From: Streptomyces sp. NRRL S-646
GTDB taxonomy: Bacteria; Actinomycetota; Actinomycetes; Streptomycetales; Streptomycetaceae
NCBI RefSeq assembly: GCF_000720765.1
Contig: NZ_JODC01000014.1
Location: 159,604-223,603, forward strand
DNA: 64,000 nt
Direction of reading: 5' to 3'
This document shows, piece by piece, positions 61,214 through 64,000 of the stretch (position 1 is the stretch's first letter; each line of letters begins with the position of its first letter). The notes under the pieces are model-generated. The model searched no databases, was not told the origin of the DNA, and saw only the letters and a program-made list of their open reading frames with translations. The position numbers and the translations under genes were made by a program.

Positions 61214-61240
61214 ACCCTCCGGCGGAGGAGGACGAGGCAA

Positions 61241-61278
61241 GTGCCGGGCGTGACCCGCGAGTTCGGGTCCCCCGGCAC
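61241..61278 (+). terminator. Terminator after the SDR gene
   Basis: GTGCCGGG (61241-61248) pairs with CCCGGCAC (61271-61278), with an inner GACCCG/CGGGTC stem (61252-61257 / 61264-61269). TCTTGTGTC follows. Confidence 0.75.
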
Positions 61279-61309
61279 TCTTGTGTCCGAACACCTCTGC
61301 GTGAGACAC

Positions 61310-61342
61310 GTCGGGCCTGCGGCCTGGTGCCGCGGGCCCGAC
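61310..61342. terminator. Second hairpin in the SDR-MMPL gap
   Basis: GTCGGGCC (61310-61317) pairs with GGCCCGAC (61335-61342), with an inner GCGGC/GCCGC stem. It lies directly after the stop of a small minus-strand gene remnant and may have ended that gene. Confidence 0.55.
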
Positions 61343-61435
61343 TCACGTATGTGCTGTCAGAAGCCGTTGCACGCCCTCCACGCTGGCCGGGACCGGCGCC
61401 AGCCCCAGTGAGGCGACGATCTCCTGACACGACAT
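61343..61435 (-). pseudogene. Small coding remnant, possibly transposase-associated
   Basis: On the minus strand ATG 61435 starts MSCQEIVASLGLAPVPASV and continues EGVQRLLTAHT to a stop at 61343. The upstream frame (AERRSDRHRV) may belong to it. The pattern (C-Q-E-I-x-x-x-L-G-L-x-P-V-P-A-x-V-E-G) resembles a short winged-helix segment I recall beside streptomycete transposases. The likeness is from memory only. The gene is broken if so. Confidence 0.35.
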
Positions 61436-61518
61436 CACCCTGTGCCTGTCTGACCGGCGTTCGGCCAGTGGGGATTCGAGGTTCGCGGCGGCTGACCGCG
61501 CGAGGCCGCAGCCGGGAG

Positions 61519-61557
61519 CACCCGCTGACGCACCGTCATACTGCGCGTCAGCGGGTG
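61519..61557 (-). terminator. Terminator after the MMPL gene
   Basis: CACCCGCTGACGC (61519-61531) pairs perfectly with GCGTCAGCGGGTG (61545-61557) around a 13-nt loop, just 6 bp beyond the MMPL stop. Confidence 0.75.
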
Positions 61558-61563
61558 TTCGGG

Positions 61564-63789
61564 TCAGACGTGGTCGAGCTGCCGGACCGGGTTGGTCGCC
61601 GGGGTGTTGGCGGTCGGTGTGGGAGCGGGCAGGCGGGCGCCTTCGATGTCGACGTCGGGCAGTACGCGGTCGAGCCAGCGGGGGAGCCACCAGGCACGGT
61701 GTCCGAGCAGGGCCATAACTGCGGGGACGATGGTCAGGCGGACGACGAAGGCGTCGAAGAGCACGCCGAAGGCGAGGGAAAAGGCGATCGACTTGATGAC
61801 GGGGTCGTCGGTGAAGATGAACCCGCCGAAGACGACCATCATGATCAGTGCGGCGGCGACGACCACGCGTCCGCTCCTGGCCACGCCGTGGGCGACGGCT
61901 TCGCGGGCGTCGCCGGTGTGCTCGAAGTGTTCGCGCATGCGGCTGACCAGGAAGACCTCGTAGTCCATGGCGAGGCCGAAGAGCACTCCGACGAGCAGGA
62001 CTGGGAGGAAGGCCACCACGGGTGCGGCGGCGGCGACTCCGAAGGCGTCGGTGAGGTTGCCGTCCTGGAAGACCCAGACGGCGAAGCCGAGGCTGGCCGC
62101 GGTGGACAGCAGGAAGCCGAGTACGGCCTTGAGGGGGACCAGCAGTGACCGGAAGGCGATGGTCAGCAGGACGATGGCCAGGACGGTGATGATGGCGATG
62201 AACAGGGGCAGTGCGTCGGCCAGTTTGGCGGAGACGTCGATAGCGGTGGCGGTGGTGCCGGTGACATACATGACGCCGCCGGCCTGGGTGACGGCTTGCT
62301 TGTCGTTGTCGCGCATCCGGTGCACCAGGTCGGTGGTGGCCTGGTCGTCCGGTCCGGTTGTGGGGATGACGCTGAGGAGGGAGACCGTGCCGGCCTGGTT
62401 GGTCACCGGCGGGGCGACGGCGGCGACGCCGGTGTCGCCCCGCAGCGTGTCGGCCAGGTTGTCGAGGAGCGCGGTGCGCTGGGCGTCCGGGACGCGGGCG
62501 GTGTCGACGGCGACGGTGACGGTGGCGTTGTAGCCCGGCCCGAGTCCCTGGCCGAGCAGGTCGTAGCCGCGGTGCTGGGTGCTGGCGACGGGTTGGGTCT
62601 CGCTGCCGGGCAGGCCGAGACGCAGGTGGCCGACCGGCAGCGCGACGGTTCCGAGAGCCGCCAGGCAGACGAGCAGGGCGGCGACGGGCCGGCGGATGAT
62701 CATGCGTGCCCAGGCCAGGCCCCACGCCCCGGCGGAGTCGGGGCGTGCGCTCCGGGAGCGGCGCTGCTTGGCGCGGGGGCGCAGCCGTTCACCGGCGAAG
62801 GCCAGCACGGCCGGCACGAGGGTGAGCGAGACCAGGACGGCGAGGAGCACGGTGAAGGCCGCGGCCAGGCCCATGACGGTCAGGAACGGGATGCCGGTGG
62901 CCGACAGGGCCGCCAGCGCGATGATCACCGTGAGGCCGGCGAACGCCACGGCGCTGCCCGCGGTGGCGGTGGCGCGACCGATCGAGTCCTGCACGTCGAG
63001 CTCGTCGTCACCCTGGCCGGCCAGCTGCTCGCGGTGGCGGGACACCAGAAACAGGGCGTAGTCGATGCCGACGGCCAGGCCGATCATCAGCGCCAGGGTG
63101 GTCGCGGTCTCGGTCATCTGGACGAACCCGGCCACGAACTCGACGCCCAGAACGCCGATCGCCACTCCGACGAAGGCGGTGACCATGGGCAGTCCGGCCG
63201 CGACCAGCGACCCGAGGGCGAGGGCGAGTACGAGGAACGCGACGACGATCCCGATGATCTCGGCAGGGCCGCTCACCGAGACGGTCGGATCCATCGCCGA
63301 GCCGTCGTACTCGACCGTGAGGCCGGCGTCCCGGGCCGGTCCCATCGCCGAGGTCAGCGCATCGGTTGCGGACTTCGGCACCTCTCCTGCCGCCTTGGCG
63401 AACTGGACGTCGGCGAAGCCGATCGTGCGGTCGGCGGACATCGTCTGGCCCGTCACCGGGTCGGACACGGAGATCACCCCGGGCACCGAGGCGGCGTTGT
63501 GCAGGCTCGAGGCGATCGCGGCCTGCTCCTTCCCGCTGAGCAGCGTGGCACCGGGCGGTGCGGCGAACACCACGCGTGCGTCGGCGCCGGCAGCTTCCGG
63601 AAACTCCTTCTTCAGCAGGTCCGTGGCCCGCTGCGCCTCGATCCCCGGCACGCTGAACTGTGTGGAGAGGTTCCCGTGGAGGGTGATCCCGAGCCCGCCC
63701 ACCACCGCGAGCAACAGCAGCCAGCCCGCCACCACCCAGCGCCGGCGGCGCGCCGCCCACCGGCCAAGTGCGTACAACTTTCCAGCCAT
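61564..63789 (-). CDS. MMPL-family transporter
   Basis: The 741-residue protein belongs to the MMPL/RND superfamily. It has a first membrane helix (about 17-36, WVVAGWLLLLAVVGGLGITL), an extracytoplasmic domain and five helices. The proton-relay region GLAVGIDYALFLVSRHREQL comes in the first half and LFGLAMDYEVFLVSRMREHFEHTGDA in the second. Such proteins export lipids, peptides or small molecules; the cargo here is unknown. ATG 63789 is used. It is divergent from a TetR gene and its promoter overlaps that gene's operator, so it is likely repressed by TetR. Confidence 0.92.
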   Translation of the reverse strand: MAGKLYALGRWAARRRRWVVAGWLLLLAVVGGLGITLHGNLSTQFSVPGIEAQRATDLLKKEFPEAAGADARVVFAAPPGATLLSGKEQAAIASSLHNAASVPGVISVSDPVTGQTMSADRTIGFADVQFAKAAGEVPKSATDALTSAMGPARDAGLTVEYDGSAMDPTVSVSGPAEIIGIVVAFLVLALALGSLVAAGLPMVTAFVGVAIGVLGVEFVAGFVQMTETATTLALMIGLAVGIDYALFLVSRHREQLAGQGDDELDVQDSIGRATATAGSAVAFAGLTVIIALAALSATGIPFLTVMGLAAAFTVLLAVLVSLTLVPAVLAFAGERLRPRAKQRRSRSARPDSAGAWGLAWARMIIRRPVAALLVCLAALGTVALPVGHLRLGLPGSETQPVASTQHRGYDLLGQGLGPGYNATVTVAVDTARVPDAQRTALLDNLADTLRGDTGVAAVAPPVTNQAGTVSLLSVIPTTGPDDQATTDLVHRMRDNDKQAVTQAGGVMYVTGTTATAIDVSAKLADALPLFIAIITVLAIVLLTIAFRSLLVPLKAVLGFLLSTAASLGFAVWVFQDGNLTDAFGVAAAAPVVAFLPVLLVGVLFGLAMDYEVFLVSRMREHFEHTGDAREAVAHGVARSGRVVVAAALIMMVVFGGFIFTDDPVIKSIAFSLAFGVLFDAFVVRLTIVPAVMALLGHRAWWLPRWLDRVLPDVDIEGARLPAPTPTANTPATNPVRQLDHV

Positions 63790-63821
63790 GACTGTTCCCT
63801 GTCGCCGATCCGTCGAGACGA

Positions 63822-63887
63822 CTGCAGCCTAAGCTAAATTTGCAGTGCGCTGCAATATTGCGAGGAGCTGTAATTTTGCAGTAATCT
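63822..63887. promoter_or_regulatory. Divergent promoters with palindromic operator (TetR/MMPL)
   Basis: TTGCAG-TGCG-CTGCAA (63840-63855) overlaps a second palindrome GCAATATTGC (63852-63861). Further CTGCAG (63822-63827) and TTGCAG (63876-63881) half-sites flank them. On the plus strand TTGCGA (63858-63863)-18-TAATCT (63882-63887) gives a start at about the TetR ATG. On the minus strand TTGCAG (63855-63850)-18-TAGGCT (63831-63826) could drive MMPL. Confidence 0.6.
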
Positions 63888-63894
63888 TGGCGCC

Positions 63895-64000
63895 ATGGTG
63901 AAGCAAGGTCTGCGGGAGCGCGGTAAGGCAAGGCGCAGCGAGGCGGTCATCCGTGCCGCCTTCGAGTTGTTCGCCGAGCAGGGCTACGACGCCACGACGG
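63895..64000 (+). CDS. TetR-family regulator, N-terminal part (cut by window end)
   Basis: Only the first 35 codons are present: MVKQGLRERGKARRSEAVIRAAFELFAEQGYDATT. This is the standard first helix of TetR regulators (A-A-x-E-L-F-A-E-x-G-Y-D-A-T-T). The ATG at 63895 lies 8 nt after a TAATCT -10, so the mRNA may be leaderless; a GTG follows at 63898. It is divergent from the MMPL gene and probably controls it and itself. Confidence 0.85.
   Translation, partial: MVKQGLRERGKARRSEAVIRAAFELFAEQGYDATT

Overview
The window is a high-GC actinobacterial chromosome segment, almost certainly from a Streptomyces. The evidence is the sporulation sigma factor WhiG, the developmental regulator NsdA, four clustered type I signal peptidases (sipWXYZ type), an LAETG sortase substrate, many GTG starts and strong G+C bias at third codon positions. 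The gene order of most of it agrees with what I recall of the core region running from smc through ffh, rpsP, whiG, rpsB and cdsA in model streptomycetes. That comparison is from memory and no search was run.

Bases 1-32000 are conserved core. The 3' end of smc is followed by glcP (sugar uptake), two minus-strand genes, ftsY, a primase-polymerase-like gene divergent from nsdA, the nitrogen operon amtB-glnK-glnD, then ffh, an ftsH paralogue, a methyltransferase and an archaeal/eukaryotic-type proS. After a zincin-like gene come rpsP-khpA-rimM-trmD, rplS, sipW-X-Y-Z with a NUDIX gene, a DUF2469 gene, yraN, yifB, dprA, whiG and a TetR gene. FtsY and Ffh are the two SRP GTPases. GlnK and GlnD form the nitrogen-signalling pair, and a GlnR-like box lies upstream of amtB.

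Bases 32000-45600 begin with an M23 peptidase gene divergent from the rpsB-tsf-pyrH-frr-cdsA cluster, which has several strong hairpins between genes. Next come an SRPBCC gene and a short accessory patch with two unrecognised genes, then rlmN. A TPP riboswitch then precedes a complete thiamine-type ABC transporter (binding protein, fused permease, ATPase) and a mycothiol-dependent isomerase-like gene.

Bases 45600-55500 hold an LAETG surface protein, a LOG-family protein, a VOC protein, an unusual ABC transporter, and a putrescine/GABA catabolic set. This set is a class III aminotransferase and Lrp regulator divergent from gamma-aminobutyraldehyde dehydrogenase, followed by a Tat-exported polyamine-binding lipoprotein. 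The transporter ATPase and permeases expected after the binding protein are absent.

From about 55500 to the end the DNA looks accessory. It contains short repeats, a membrane hypothetical, abutting gene fragments including a frameshifted carotenoid oxygenase tail, and a divergent catabolic cluster (ThDP enzyme plus aldehyde dehydrogenase against VOC plus SDR). The window ends with an MMPL transporter divergent from a TetR gene cut by the window edge, with a palindromic operator between them.

The strongest non-routine signals are: a decayed tandem duplication of the 3' end of glnD; a dispersed hairpin repeat of about 50 bp in two opposite copies, with a possible third inside a coding region; an apparently leaderless second-type prolyl-tRNA synthetase gene; a 10-bp dyad between the Lrp and aldehyde dehydrogenase genes; and the truncated polyamine locus with its junction scars. 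No tRNA, rRNA, CRISPR array or intact insertion sequence was seen.
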